From Carposina sasakii (lineage: Eukaryota > Arthropoda > Insecta > Lepidoptera > Carposinidae), in contig CP053152.1 in the NCBI GenBank assembly GCA_014607495.2, positions 6,448,001 to 6,512,000 on the forward strand: a stretch of DNA of 64,000 nt, written 5' to 3'. Both the position numbers and the translations under genes were made by a program. Shown here piece after piece: positions 34,085 to 45,922 of this stretch (positions are counted from its first letter, which is position 1; each line of letters begins with the position of its first letter). The notes below the pieces were generated by a model. The model did not search any database. It was given only the letters and a program-made list of their open reading frames with translations, and was not told where the DNA came from.

Positions 34085-34955
34085 CCATCTACCGGGCGTA
34101 ACTGAAACTAAAGTATCATTGTGAGTAATCGATACAAACACTAGAGCGCAGTCTGCCGGATCCTATGTAAAAGGTTCTCTAACATCAACAACAATACAAA
34201 TCTTCTGTTAGTGTATTTGTGATTGAACTCCTTCTAAACGGCTGGACCGATTTTAATGAAATTTTTTGTGTGTCTTCAAATGGGTTCGAAAATTGTTTAG
34301 ATTCACAATTCGATCAACGACATTTTGTTTTTTCAGCAGTCCACGCGGACGGAGTTCTAAAACATTGTTCAGTTGACCGAATTGTGAATCTAAACCATCC
34401 TCGAACCTACTTAAACACACACAAAAAATTTCATCAAAATCTTTTCAGCCGTTTAGAAGTAAATCCATTACAAACGCAAAAATAGAAGATTAATTTATAT
34501 AAGGAAAGGGAAACATTTCCGAGATATAACAACCATCTACTGGGCGTAACTGAAACTAAAGTACATTTTTGAATATTCGACATGGCGACTGCACCGCAGT
34601 CTGCCGGATCCTATCTAAAAAGTTCTAACATAAACAACAATATAAATCTTCTTTTCGTGTGGTTTTAATTGAACTCATTCTAAGCGGCTGGACCAATTTT
34701 GATGAAATTTTGTGTGTATGTTTAAGTGGGTTCGAGGGTGGTTTAGCTTTACAATTCGGTCAACTAAATAATGTTTTTGGACTCCGTCCGCGTGGGCTGC
34801 AGAGAAAACAAAATGTTGTTGACCGAATCGAAAGTCTAAACCATTCTCGAACCCACTTAAACACACACACACAAAATTTCATAAAATAGGTTGAGCCATT
34901 TAGAGGGAAATCCATTACAAACACACGAACAGAAGATTTTTATATATAAAGATAT
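34085..34955. repeat. Tandem pair of palindromic (head-to-head) repeats
   Basis: Two diverged units of about 430-440 bp (34085-34510, 34525-34955). Each is a large inverted repeat: AAACGGCTGGACCGATTTTA...GTTTAGATTCACAATTCG in the left arm and CGAATTGTGAATCTAAAC...CAGCCGTTTAGAAG in the right, around a CCACGCGGACGGAGT or its complement in the centre. The open frames here are caused by the symmetry. Confidence 0.7.
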
Positions 34956-34959
34956 AAAA

Positions 34960-35130
34960 TTCTCGAGTCACAGTGTTAGTTACCATACTCCTCCGAAACG
35001 GCTTGACTGATTCTTATGAAATTTTATATGCATATTCAGTAGGTCTGAGAATCGGCTACTATCTATTTTTCATAGTCCGTTTACGCAATAAGCGACAACC
35101 ACGCGAGCAGAGCCGCTGGCAACAGCTAGT
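34960..35130 (-). repeat. GCAACAGCTAGT-type dispersed repeat
   Basis: CTCCGAAACGGCTTGACTGA at the left and AGAGCCGCTGGCAACAGCTA at the right; common lepidopteran repeat. Confidence 0.55.
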
Positions 35131-37281
35131 AATATGTATATTAAAATAGGTAGAGTAGAAGTAATATTAACCGTAAGCTACATAATAAAATATAATATCA
35201 ACTCCAAAATATGATTATTTATTAAACATTTAATAAAAATTAATCGAGTAAGTACGAATATAAGTACGACGTAAGTGTGTACCTAAATGTGAGTGTGAAT
35301 AAAAATAATAATAAATCGAAATAAAATACAAAATAGAGATCATCAAAAAAGGAAAAGTAATATTTATTGACTACACAATAGATTGTGATTGAGCTGAAAA
35401 GAAAATAAAGTTGCGTGTATTTATTTTTAAATGAATTTCCTGACAGACTCGAACAGTTGTTGTTGATTTTCACAAAAAATAAGATTCATTCTCGCTGTAT
35501 GTCTGGCACAAATTTTGTCGACTATGCCATTGCGTCATAAGATTTATGGTAGTCGGTATACCCTTGGGTATACAGTACACCTGCCCTAGTAAATATTTAT
35601 TAAGATATACCTTTCCTGTTTAAAGTTCACAGCACACAGTACCTAGCCACTTTTCAACTTTTTCTGTGCTTAAGAACACCCAATACACTATTATGGTATT
35701 ATTAAATCTGTACTAATATTGACACACTATCCTTGCCAGAAATTTAGTTATTTACCTATTTAAACAACGCAACTACCTACTTCAAAGTGTCTACAAATAG
35801 CAGGTAAGTACATACAAATCAGACCGGTAAGCCAGTATTTTGCCTCTGTGTTTAGTGAATACATAATTTGAAAATACCTTCAAAGCCGTATTCGAAAAGA
35901 GCTCCCAGGATGTCACAAATTTATTCTACCATATCGCTCTCACATGCCGTATTATACAAAAAGAATTCCCAGCGAAATGGAAAAAAACATTGTCTGGATG
36001 GTAATATGTTTCCCTCAGATGTGCAGGAGATGATACGTTTTCTGAAATGTTAATACGCGGAGTTTTGACGTGATCATTTATTTGTAAAGGCAAATAAACT
36101 TAATGAGTTCTATCAAAATAAAAGTATTGAAACATGCACCATACTTTGATGTATTTGACAAATGTACAGACAAAATAATAAATTATTTTTGATATTTACG
36201 AGTATGTCACTGCCAAGTTTTTTGCAATAATGACAAAATACTGCACTGTAAGTAGGTACCTATTGCGGTTTTATCTTGTCGATACAGTCATACGGAATTA
36301 CAATATATACATACTAGGAAATTTAATGTCGCTCTCACTAAAACATGTTAAACCCGATTCATTCATAATTAACTCTAAATAAATAATTTATTTTTTGCAA
36401 TTTAATTTCTTAAACCACCGAAGTGACAACATACAACAGAAGTTTCTGATATGACACAGGCAACGACCCCGTGTGTTGTGTAGGTATTTGCCCTTTTATT
36501 TTGCACGTACAATATAGGTAATATCCTAAATAATGCAGACCTACCTACAGTGTCATCACAAATAACACGAAAGGTACGCATATATAAATATATTTTCTTT
36601 TGTGACATGTAAATTTTGACAATATTGAACGTACTTACGATTTTATCAACACTATTTGCCCTTCTTTAGTATCTATTGTACTCGTAACGCAAATAGACCG
36701 TTGTATGAATTTGACATTCAAATGTAATTCAACCATTGCCTGATAATGATTCGGTTATTGAATTTTTGTTCATAAACATAAAAGTAATCTTGGAGTAAAC
36801 AGATTATATTGATAGAGTATCGTTCGCCGCATTCGTTTATTTTTTTAAATTTAGGTTTGTAAATCTTTCTATGGTGCGGCCTGGCTGATATTTGTATCGA
36901 TTATTTGAGTAACCCTATAAATTGAAAAAATATTTCAGTAAAACTTATGGTGTTTGTCAGCATAATAAAATATTCAATATATAATATTTCTCTCAACATA
37001 ATTGTGTGTATTTAATTCCAATGACACATTTCCGTAAAAAAAGTTGTTTCGCAAAAAAATTTACTTGTGTGATTTTTCATATAAACCATTCATTTAAAAC
37101 TCTAACAATCAATTTTCACAAGTGACGGAAAGACATAATAAATGTAAATAATGGTCTCAATGAAGTAATGCAGATATCTTGGTGAGATATTTATATTTTA
37201 TTCACTGACATTTATCTTCTAGTTATAAAGCAAAACTATGTTAAACAACAAACTTTACGGTAATGGCCATTTTGGGATTAG
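35131..37281. other. Largely featureless AT-rich sequence
   Basis: Short frames at 35240, 35868 and 36402 lack motifs or splice context. A possible 3' UTR with AATAAA near 37200 belongs to the candidate exon at 37282-37466. Confidence 0.5.
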
Positions 37282-37466
37282 TTAAAGCTGACATGCGACA
37301 GCTACGGTGTCTGGAGCTAGAGTGACGCCTCCAAAGTTTTCATTAGTTGCGAGCCTTTTAGTTAACTTACCTTCAAGCTCGTTTTTGTTTGCATTAGTAA
37401 AATCAATGGTTTTCTCTGTGAAATTTTCAATCAAACTAAATCTAGAAACCAGTAAGTCTGCAGTGT
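37282..37466 (-). CDS. Candidate last coding exon of an unidentified gene
   Basis: On the minus strand TTTGCATTTATATTAG (ending 37467) is a good acceptor. Two bases then 60 codons run to TAA at 37282-37284: TADLLVSRFSLIENFTEKTI, then DFTNANKNELEGKLTKRLAT, then NENFGGVTLAPDTVAVACQL. Amino-acid composition is balanced rather than AT-driven, and AATAAA follows at about 37196-37201, some 85 nt after the stop. A GTAAGT donor-like word lies inside but the frame stays open through it. No upstream exon was identified and no family is recognised. It could be the 3' end of a gene nested in the proposed large receptor intron, or chance. Confidence 0.4.
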
Positions 37467-37825
37467 CTAATATAAATGCAAAGCGTTATTTATTCTTTAG
37501 TCGATTTGTCGACGGATTTGTTTGAAACTAAGTAGTTTAGACTTTAGACTGGACAGCCAAGGGTTCAAATCTCAAACCTCTGAATACACATAAATGCACA
37601 TAATTTATTAGTGGCGAGGTACAGTAAGAGTCAATGCTCGCGAAAATCACGTCTCTGTTATCTCTTGATAACGTTTGATGGGTAGTAAATACTTATTACT
37701 GATATTGTTATGCCATTTGAATTTGAATTTGAAAAAAAATTAAAAAAAAAAAATTAAAAAAAAAACTTAAAATTGCAGCAGGTAAAATAAGTTACCTGAG
37801 TAAAAATAAATTTCAATTTACAGAC

Positions 37826-37952
37826 CAGTGGGGTAAGCACGAACCTTTTTACGCGGCGTAGCGTTAGCTAGCGACTCGCTAGCAAAATCTATGTGATTTG
37901 ACAGATGGACGATAGCATTACGGACTATCGAGAGGTTCGTGCTTACCTCTCT
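37826..37952. mobile_element. Small hAT-like MITE
   Basis: Ends CAGTGGGGTAAGCACGAACC and the complement of CAGAGAGGTAAGCACGAACC, a CAGNG-type hAT terminus, 127 bp in all. I could not see a convincing 8 bp duplication. Confidence 0.55.
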
Positions 37953-38371
37953 GTACAAATTAACTATTACAAATTTAATTGCACTTGTTTTCCTACCGCT
38001 TTTCCACCGAATTTCGAAAAAGAAAAACTCAGAAAACAAAATACCTGTGTTGGTATTTCATTTTCCACTCAAAGCAGAGGTGAGATTATGAGATGCAACT
38101 AAAAAAGGATTTCATAAAGCAAAAATAATTCAACGGTCTGCAAATATTAACAAGCATATTTTTGAGGTTAAAAACCTTTTCATGATGTACCTGCTATGTC
38201 TCTATTGGATATGTAAAACGGGATGATAATTCCTTTGAAACATATTTTAGGAAACTGATAGTCACCGAGATGAACGACCGCTACAAAATAAACGATTTGA
38301 ATAGATATTCTGGATCCAGTGCCTAGGGGCAAGTACCTTCGTAACTAATAGAGAAAACAGCAAAATATAGG

Positions 38372-38605
38372 CTATCTACCGATTGGTGTAGTAGGTAGTG
38401 ACCCTGCCTGCGACGCCATAGGTCCTGGGTTCGAATCCCGCAAACATTGATATGATGAATATCGATGTTTATTTCCGAGTCATGGATGCTTCTATACTTA
38501 TCTATGTATTCATATACCGTTACTTAGTACCCACGACATAAGACCTTATGGATCTTAATGTGGGACTAAGTTAATGTATTGTGAAGTGTGTGAATATTAA
38601 TTTAG
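38372..38605 (+). mobile_element. tRNA-SINE, full-length copy
   Basis: Head GGTGTAGTAGGTAGTGACCC, perfect B box GGGTTCGAATCCC, conserved body GTGGGACTAAGTTAATGT and an AT-rich (TTTA)n tail. Other copies at 25198, 25345 and 44476. Confidence 0.8.
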
Positions 38606-38748
38606 TTTATTTATTTACCATAGAAAAAATCGGCCCTTAGTAAATGCAAACTAAAAAGCTACAGAAGGTTCATAAATTGGGTTACTAACTTTATTTTCAG
38701 GCTGTTGTAAATAAAACTTTTTAAAAAAATACAGAAAACTGTTCCTTA

Positions 38749-38820
38749 CAGTTATCATCTTCATCTTATCACTTATAGGTAGTCCACTGCTAAACATGGG
38801 CCCCTCCCAACGGGTACAAT
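38749..38820 (-). mobile_element. LINE 3'-end fragment
   Basis: Inverted; TCATCTTCATC then TAGGTAGTCCACTGCTAAAC and ATGGGCCCCTCCCAA, a diverged GGACATAGGCCTCTCCC-type LINE end. Confidence 0.55.
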
Positions 38821-39088
38821 TATAAAAAGATATTTATTTTAGCATAACGATAACTGTTGACATAGCCAAATTTTTCCCTGATACCTAACAAATGTGAATT
38901 GAATAGAATCGTACTTACCTATACATTTCAATAAAGGAGAAACAAGATAAATGCGAACTTATATTTTAGCTCGTTTATATCGTTTCGGTCCATCAAAATA
39001 CAATTTAACATGTTCATCGTTTCGCTGTCTCAGTTTTAGGGTTCCACGCAATCATAGATTTCATCTCAGATTGTTATATATTACACTA

Positions 39089-39515
39089 GTAGAAGCTTGC
39101 GACTCCGCCCGCGTGGACTGCAGAGAAAATAAAATGTCGAAATAAAAAAAACTATAAGTATGTATGTATTTTTAAAATATTTACCGGGATCAAGTCTACG
39201 TCTAAGTCAGTAGAGGGACAAAAGGGTCTTGGTGTTTTGTAGGCGATGGGCTGACCACCTGTCACTACTAACCGAACTTGTACATCTCAACTATACCCTC
39301 AAAATTGGTCAGAAGTGGCACCATGTGGTTCTATCGGCCCTTGGTGCTCTGCCTACCCCTTAAGGGATAAAGGCATGATTATATGTATGTATGTATGTAT
39401 TTTCCCGGGATAAAAGTAGCATAAAGTCCTTTCACAGGCTCTAGACTATCTGTGTGCCAAATTGCATTTCAATCGGTTCCGTGGAATTGGCATGAAAGCC
39501 AGACAAACAGAGATT
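39089..39515 (+). repeat. GCGTGGACTGCAG dispersed repeat, interrupted
   Basis: The left part (GACTCCGCCCGCGTGGACTG) and right part (TTTCAATCGGTTCCGTGG, CAGACAAACAGAG) flank the insertion at 39203-39400. Confidence 0.6.
39203..39400 (+). mobile_element. TATG-tailed retroelement nested in another repeat
   Basis: Full 3' region ending in (TATG)n at 39383-39400. It splits a GTCCGCGTGGACTGCAG-type repeat (39089-39199 and 39401-39515): the word CCCGGGATAAAAGTAGC continues on the far side. Confidence 0.7.
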
Positions 39516-39996
39516 TTTTTTCGGAAAATTTCGACACTTTGTTTTTTTCTATAATCTACGCAGAAGTCTCAAATACATTGTTGATCAGCACACATAATTT
39601 TTTTTTGTTATTTTTTATATAAATCTTATTTTTTTACATAAAATAGAAGCTATCATGCAACACTAAGCACAGATATAAAACTATCTGAAGTTTAGATAGA
39701 TGATGCAAGCATAGGTATTAATATTTAGCGGTTTGCAGTATATTTGGGTAATAACTGGACGTCTGAAAAGTTCTGTGGTGGTTGAGGCCTCCCTCAATCT
39801 CACCTGACGTTGGGAAAGATAAAGTTGGACGGATTCAGAAGTTTTATAACCAGTTTTGATTGTCAGTTTTTTATACCACCGATGTTATATTTTTCAGATA
39901 ATTTTTCCTTAACGCTAACTGAAACCGCTAGCGAATTGACATAAAAAGTAATCCACTTTCACATTTATTTTTTTAAAAGAAAGCAATATTATGACT

Positions 39997-40168
39997 TCAA
40001 TTGTGTAAGATCCTAATAATCGGAAAATCTACAACTGGTGCTTGCCCAACTGGTGGTAGAGATTTGTAGAGAACAGTGGTGAAACACCACTTATAGACTT
40101 CAGAATTGATTAGGCACCCATGTCCACAAAGATATGTAAAGCTACGATTCGATGAGAACTCGAACAAA
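39997..40168 (-). CDS. Weak candidate exon
   Basis: An AG after CCCCCAAATT precedes base 40168. One base, then 56 codons reading SLFEFSSNRSFTYLCGHGCL-like and INSEVYKWCFTTVLYKSLPP, then VGQAPVVDF..., end at TGA. No start codon, no clear partner exon and no known domain. Open frames of this length also arise by chance here, so it is recorded only as a candidate. Confidence 0.2.
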
Positions 40169-40971
40169 CTAATTTGGGGGTGTGGTGTTTGAGGTGAGTC
40201 CTTTGCGATTCCTTACAAGACCCGATTAATCCAATTTAATCTTGCTGACCAAACCAATAATATAAAGTTTCCACTGATTAGTGAAGCATATTATATGTAT
40301 AAAAGCGATAATCATTGTAGAAAGGTAGTAATACCCAGATAAAAGACGATTATAATACTTAACTGGATTAAAATGGATGATTAGTAACGTACCTACGTAC
40401 CTACGATGGATAGTCTAGGTATATCTTTTAAGGAGATAAACATAATTTACTTATAATAAAATATCAATTAGAATACATAAATTCCTAAACTGCTAAGTAT
40501 ACCTACTACATAAACTACGAGTATGTTTGTTGTTTGATGAGGGTGACCTCATCACATTCCAAAGCTGATTTGTTAATCCGTAAATCTAGATTTGACGATG
40601 AAATGTTAATTAAAATGTTTGGCTTATTTACTCTTTGCGACGCTTAAACAACTTCATATCTTAATACAGACAGTCGATTTTTGTATTGAAACAAAACCAA
40701 CAAAATTCAAACAGACGCTTCATACATTTAAATCACGCGCTAAATACATTTATCCAAGGCAAAGTTTTACCATTTTAGGTTCTAAATTTCTCAATTATAG
40801 TTTGAATTCATTTAAAAACTTTATGGACAAATTACACCATAACACTGCATGAAAATAAGAGAAATTGCATTATGGCTGTCGCGTAAACAATTAAAACAGC
40901 GCGTTGGGTACTGCGGTTGGACTCAAAAAACATTATTTTTTCTTCGCAAATAAAAAATTTAATAAACTTAC

Positions 40972-41126
40972 CGGCTACTGTATAGTTCAGAAATCCGTTG
41001 AAGTGATCATAATGTTTTGAATAAGTTTGAAATGTCTGTGAGTGCGCGGTTTATACGTCACTGGTTTGTCTGTCGCCTAGTCTCGGACCGAACGCGTCGA
41101 TTGTCCGTGGCGTTTCTATTCGCACT
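40972..41126 (-). promoter_or_regulatory. Candidate promoter and non-coding first exon
   Basis: A locally GC- and CpG-rich block on the minus strand. It has a TCAGT initiator-like pentamer (A at 41126), a DPE-like CGACG about 28 nt downstream, and a strong donor CCG|GTAAGT (donor 40971 downward). Only a tiny ATG-TGA reading frame lies inside, as expected for a 5' UTR exon. The only named minus-strand gene downstream is the receptor (acceptor at 12042), which would give a 29 kb intron; it could equally serve another transcript. The motifs are seen, the link is inferred. Confidence 0.35.
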
Positions 41127-42879
41127 GACTAGGATTTCATTCCAATGCTCGTGTATTCTGTGGGGCGGGCGGACAATTTTCTTTCCGTGTCAATTTAAAT
41201 TTTCACGTTTAGATACAATGTATGAATACTTAAGTTTTGTATTTTATATTACCTATTCTATAATGTAGAAACTTTATACGAACCTGGTTTACTTTTATGA
41301 TGGGTACATTATTTGTCTACTTATCGCGGAACACACACAATCGCGGTCACATGTTGTGGGAAACTAATAAATCTGGTCTACAAAAATAAACTTTTGTAAG
41401 TAACTAATCTACTGACTGAACTTTTGTTTGTTTTTCAAGAGTTTTATTACGGAGAATGACCGTGAGAATTGAAGGTACTGTAAACGGAATTTGCACCGAC
41501 CGACTTTTATATTCCGGTTTATTTATTTTTGTAAATAACTAACTGAAGTGGGTCAGAATGGGCCAATAATTTAACAACAAAGGACGCGGTCAGACTTCGG
41601 ATGTACTAAGTAAATTACTTCTTCTACAAAGCGTATTCAATTGTGGAACGAGACCAAGGATGATCGAATATTGACCACTATAATATAATCATAATAGCCG
41701 CGTCAACCACAAATCATACATAGAGACTAACATTTACACGACATAACATTACAATAATTTTACCTACCCCTTTTTTGCGTCTTATTATTCAATTTAATTA
41801 CTTACTCGTACCCACACATACAGGTTTGAATATTTGCATGCCAGATTTTTGGCAAAATATGTCGCATCAAATTTTACATTTTTGTCTTGTGTCATCCATA
41901 TTTTGTACAAATAAAATGTATTTTATTTTATTGTATACTGTATTACATACCATATATATTGGTACTATTGATTTATTTGTAGATTTTATTTCTGATTTCC
42001 TTTTCAATCCAATTTTAATACTGACTAAAGCTCAACCTTACCAAAATAATTTAAAACCTTATTTATTAAGTAACAAAGCTATGTATTAAATATAAGGAGG
42101 TATATATTATTCTGCTATAATTATCCTATAGGTACTCTGTCAGCTGCAAGGCTCTACTTTAGTCCGTACCTAAATTGTAACATTTAAACGAAAACTAAAG
42201 CTCGCTTCAGAAGCTCAAACTTTTGAGAGTAATTATGTTCTCTAACAAACTATTTTCTGAACCTTGAACATTTCTAACAGCCAACTTCAATGACCGATCT
42301 TGAGAGATTTTTGCACATTTCATAACTGTTTTCATACAAATTTTCAAATTGGGAATTTAAAAAAAAACGAGTTTCTTTATAGAATGATATTAATTATTAG
42401 AGAATTAGAGTAAAAATTTGAATACTGTCAAGATAAAGTTAAATAAAAAAAGGAGCCGGTTTGCCCAGTTTTCTACAGGAATAGGAACATAAATTTTTAT
42501 ACAGTTAGAACATAAAATGGATTTCTTTGAAACTTTACTATAATGAATACTGAGTATTGTTGTACCTACTGAAGTAAATGAAATCAAATTTAGATGTGTT
42601 GTTCATTTGGATTCACGAGGATGTGTATTATTATGGAACTTGAAACTAATTTCAAAAAATTGTATAACGTGTTTACCTAAAAGAGTCATGTCGAAGTTAC
42701 GTATAAGATCTCTACACAGAATTATATTGATTGATATAAGTATTTGACAATAGAATGTCGATGAAATTGATATTCTATAGGTATATACCTATTCAAGAAA
42801 TTAATTTAAACGTTTAAACGGGGAATCCGTTTAAACATTTAATTAATGGAGTGAGATGCTATAAAAACAGTCCAGTGAA
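41127..42879. other. No feature recognised
   Basis: Apart from the extended GC-rich flank to about 41180 of the candidate promoter, only AT-rich sequence. 43642-44475 and 46241-46537 are also empty. Confidence 0.5.
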
Positions 42880-43137
42880 GAGAATCTGTACACAAGAGAC
42901 TCAAATCACATGTCTATTTTTACTAAACAAAAATATCCCAAACTATACAGGGATGTTAATACAATCTTGAAAAATAAACATGTGACTTTTAGTCTCAAAT
43001 TTTATAAAATATTTTCTATACTCTGTAAATCTCTCATCTAAAATAAACTTTTCTGTAAATCTCTGCTCGCAATGGGCTTTATTAATATCAATTTGCTTAA
43101 CATAGGTATCCCTTTTGTTAATCATACATACATAGTA
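42880..43137 (+). mobile_element. Foldback MITE, locus 3, diverged
   Basis: Recognisable by CAAATCACATGTCTATTTTT in the left arm and AAATAAACATGTGACTTTTA in the right, ending CTTAACATAGGTATCCCTTT before the neighbouring MITE. The left end is degraded, and a stretch around 43030-43075 repeats TTTCTGTAAATCTCT. Confidence 0.6.
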
Positions 43138-43641
43138 TACAGGTGTGAGTAACAGACACGCAAACACTGAAATGCTAAAAATGACATATGAATACCTATG
43201 TAGGTATGTATAATGTTGAGTCATACGACTTGAAAATTTTCAGTGGTCTACGCTTCAGAATCATAGTCTAAAGAGACTATAATCTTAGATGAAAACAAAA
43301 TAGAAGATAGGTGACTCGTCTCCAGCGCGTGGACCGCTTAAATTAGGCCAACGTCGCCTGATTTTACTCTTTTGCAGTTGAGAGTAGCAATAGCGCGCTC
43401 GTGTGATGGAAGAATTTTTTATTTTATTTTAAGAGGGGTAAAAGTTATCAAAATGCCTTCATGTGCTTTTATGCGTTGTACTAATCACTCAAAAAAAAAA
43501 CAAATCACATGGAATCACTTTTGTTGTGTAGCATGCCTAAATTTCTAGTTGACGATTTTAAGGACGTGCCCTATCTTCAGCTATTTTGTTTTAATCTAAG
43601 ACCATAATTAATATTTTCCTGACTGTTACTTACACTCTGTA
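43138..43641 (+). mobile_element. GTGACAGCC MITE, family 2, locus 3, interrupted
   Basis: Starts TACAGGTGTGAGTAACAGAC, is internally shortened, is split by the P-like element at 43284-43600, and resumes as CATAATTAATATTTTCCTGA up to CACTCTGTA. Confidence 0.7.
43284..43600 (+). mobile_element. P-element-like transposon, shorter copy with open THAP start
   Basis: 317 bp relative of the element at 169-851, in the opposite orientation. Ends are CTTAGATGAAAACAAAATAG and a nearly perfect inverse; the target duplication is ACTATAAT/ACCATAAT (43276-43283, 43601-43608). ATG at 43453 encodes MPSCAFMRCTNHSKKKQITW then NHF before running out across an internal deletion. The start of a THAP zinc finger is thus intact here. 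It is nested in a MITE copy (43138-43641). Confidence 0.75.
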
Positions 43642-44475
43642 TGTAAATATGTAATTAAAAAATTAATTTTGTATCTTACCTATATACGTATATAGATTAG
43701 ATTAGATTCATTTATTGCATGTCACAGGTTATATCTATATTAAAGTATCAAGCCCTAGATTTAATTTAATCGACAAAATGGCAAATCGTCTCTTTTTAAA
43801 ACAGAAAGTAACCTCTTAACCGCACTGTTACACTGTTAAAATATTTCAATTTATCAGTTTATATGGCACATAACATATCATGCTTGATTAGGTTTATCGG
43901 GCATGTATTTATTTTTATTTTATTGCTGTGTTTATGGCTCTATATTACTGTTATCTTGATTTTAGAATATTATTTGAAAAACCTTAGCATATTAATTTCA
44001 ATGTAATTATAATATCTGATAGTAGGTATAAACTAGATCGAAAGCTTAAATGGTTTGTCATTTCATAAGGAATAAGGTCAATGAATGCAAAATGTTTTAT
44101 TATTTACTACCCTGAACATTAACGGTGTTATAACAAAAGAATATAAGCATCATTTAAGAGAAACATTTCCTAAATTTGACGGATATTCTATACATTTTTC
44201 TGCCAATGTCATATTTAAAACGAGTCTAACTTTAGGCGCTCTTTTGTAATAACACCATAAACTTTTTTACTTGTTACATCTGCACTAATTGAAAAGGGAC
44301 CCCCGAGGTGTTAATGCTATGTACAAGCACTTACTATAGTAACGACTTACTCACTTATAGTTGCTGTTTTACTGTCTGTATTAAAACCTTCATTAGTGTT
44401 AGTTGATTAATTAGAACGCTAGCACCAAAGAGCAGATTTGAATTGCACTAATAAATTTAAATTAGCATGAGAAAT

Positions 44476-44565
44476 ACTTAGTACCCACGACACAAGACCT
44501 TAGGGATCTTAATGTGGGACTAAGTTAATGTGTTGCGAAGTGTGTGAATATTTATTTATTTATAT
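44476..44565 (+). mobile_element. tRNA-SINE, 5'-truncated
   Basis: TACTTAGTACCCACGACACA to (TTTA)n; only the 3' third of the SINE. Confidence 0.75.
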
Positions 44566-44690
44566 GGTAACCTCCCATTATCTCTGAAGCGCAAACTCGT
44601 TGATATGTGCATGCCTATCCTAACTTACGGGGCACAAACTTGGTCACTAACCGAACATCAGAAGTCCAGGCTTAAGGTTATAGAAGTATC
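44566..44690 (+). pseudogene. LINE reverse transcriptase fragment
   Basis: Encodes GNLPLSLKRKLVDMCMPILT, then YGAQTWSLTEHQKSRLKVI, the YGAxTW motif region of LINE polyproteins. Both ends are lost; it directly follows a SINE tail. Confidence 0.75.
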
Positions 44691-45177
44691 TAGTATGACA
44701 ATTTTGGCCTATACAGTTGATGTAACAGTAATTCAATTTCTTTTTGGTGATTTACAAGCCACCGCAACGGTACTAAAGTACCCTTTTATACTGTAAAAGA
44801 GTTAATGACTCCATTATGATACTAACAATTATGATTCATTCGTTCATTTTACATTCGTTCACTGCTGTATCGCAGTGTTATTTAAGAGAAAGAAACACCA
44901 AGGAAAACTTATAAGTATTTGAAACAAAAATAATACAAAATGACTACAAAAATATTATGGGTGAATCGATTGATGTTTATTAGGATAATATTCGTCTCTT
45001 ACGAGGAAAATGACATGAGATTGAGATTTTATTGATAAACTATCCATGGGTTAAAGACAATATTTTAATGCCCCCCTCAAATAATTAAGCCTAAGTTTGC
45101 CGAGATTTGGCTAGTGTATAGCTATCAGGATAAAGAATAACGTTGCCAATATGTAATTTAGAAAAGAGATGGTAAAA

Positions 45178-45300
45178 TTCGTGGTTTAGTGGTTATAGCG
45201 GCTGGCACGGTTTGCAACAGTCGTGGGTTCGATTCCCACTCGGGTGAAGAATCTTTTCCATTTTCTTTATTAATAATTTTATAATATTTAATATATTGAT
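45178..45300 (+). mobile_element. tRNA-like SINE, copy 1
   Basis: GGTTTAGTGGTTATAGCGGC (A-box-like) and GGGTTCGATTCCCACTCGGG (B box) followed by GTGAAGAATCTTTTCC and an AT-rich tail. Too little cloverleaf for a functional tRNA call. Confidence 0.6.
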
Positions 45301-45382
45301 TAAGATAAATTTATGAAAACACTTCTCCATTCATATAATCCGTTAGGATATGGTTGATCGTTTCATCTTTAAACACGACACT

Positions 45383-45465
45383 GACACGGTTTGCAGCGGT
45401 CGTGGGTTCGATTCCCACTCGGGTGAAGAATTTTTTCCATTTTCTTTATTAATAATTTTATAATT
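45383..45465 (+). mobile_element. tRNA-like SINE, copy 2, truncated
   Basis: Shares CACGGTTTGCA, the B box and the tail with copy 1, but lacks the A box. A third B-box-plus-tail fragment is at 33735-33830. Confidence 0.6.
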
Positions 45466-45922
45466 AAGCATTTACTAAAATAATTACAAATTTTAAGTCA
45501 TAAAAATACTTTCAGTGTTTAGAACACTACTATAGCACTTGTCATGACAGATCCCAGTCACCATTATATAAAATTAGGGTTCCCTCCAAATGTTCCTTGA
45601 GTCATAAATGAAATGATCTTATTATATTTTCAATTTTTATATTCTTATTCTTTATTATACACAAAAAAAACACACAAGATATAACATTTTAGAAGATAAT
45701 GTACAACGACGAGCTTATCTCTAACAGAAATTTCTTCCAGCCAACCATTTAATATGAAGTTATTAGCGAAGAAAAAGGAAATCATACGTGCACAACCAAA
45801 ATAATAATAAAAAAATGTACTTGATATAGACAAATAATCAAATAAATACATACAATATAACTAAATAAATACATATATACATACATACATGTTTTATAAA
45901 ATAGAACAGAAACTACACATCA

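Noticed and set aside
34219..34889. Three similar open frames
   Set aside because: They reflect the palindromic arms of the tandem repeat; the same peptide pieces recur on both strands because of symmetry.
37375..37380. Donor GAAG|GTAAGT inside the candidate exon
   Set aside because: The reading frame stays open and well composed through it to a stop followed by AATAAA, so splicing out was judged less likely, though not excluded.
45178..45300. Functional tRNA gene
   Set aside because: A- and B-box-like words are present, but no proper acceptor or anticodon stem, and truncated copies with the same tail occur nearby, so it is a SINE.
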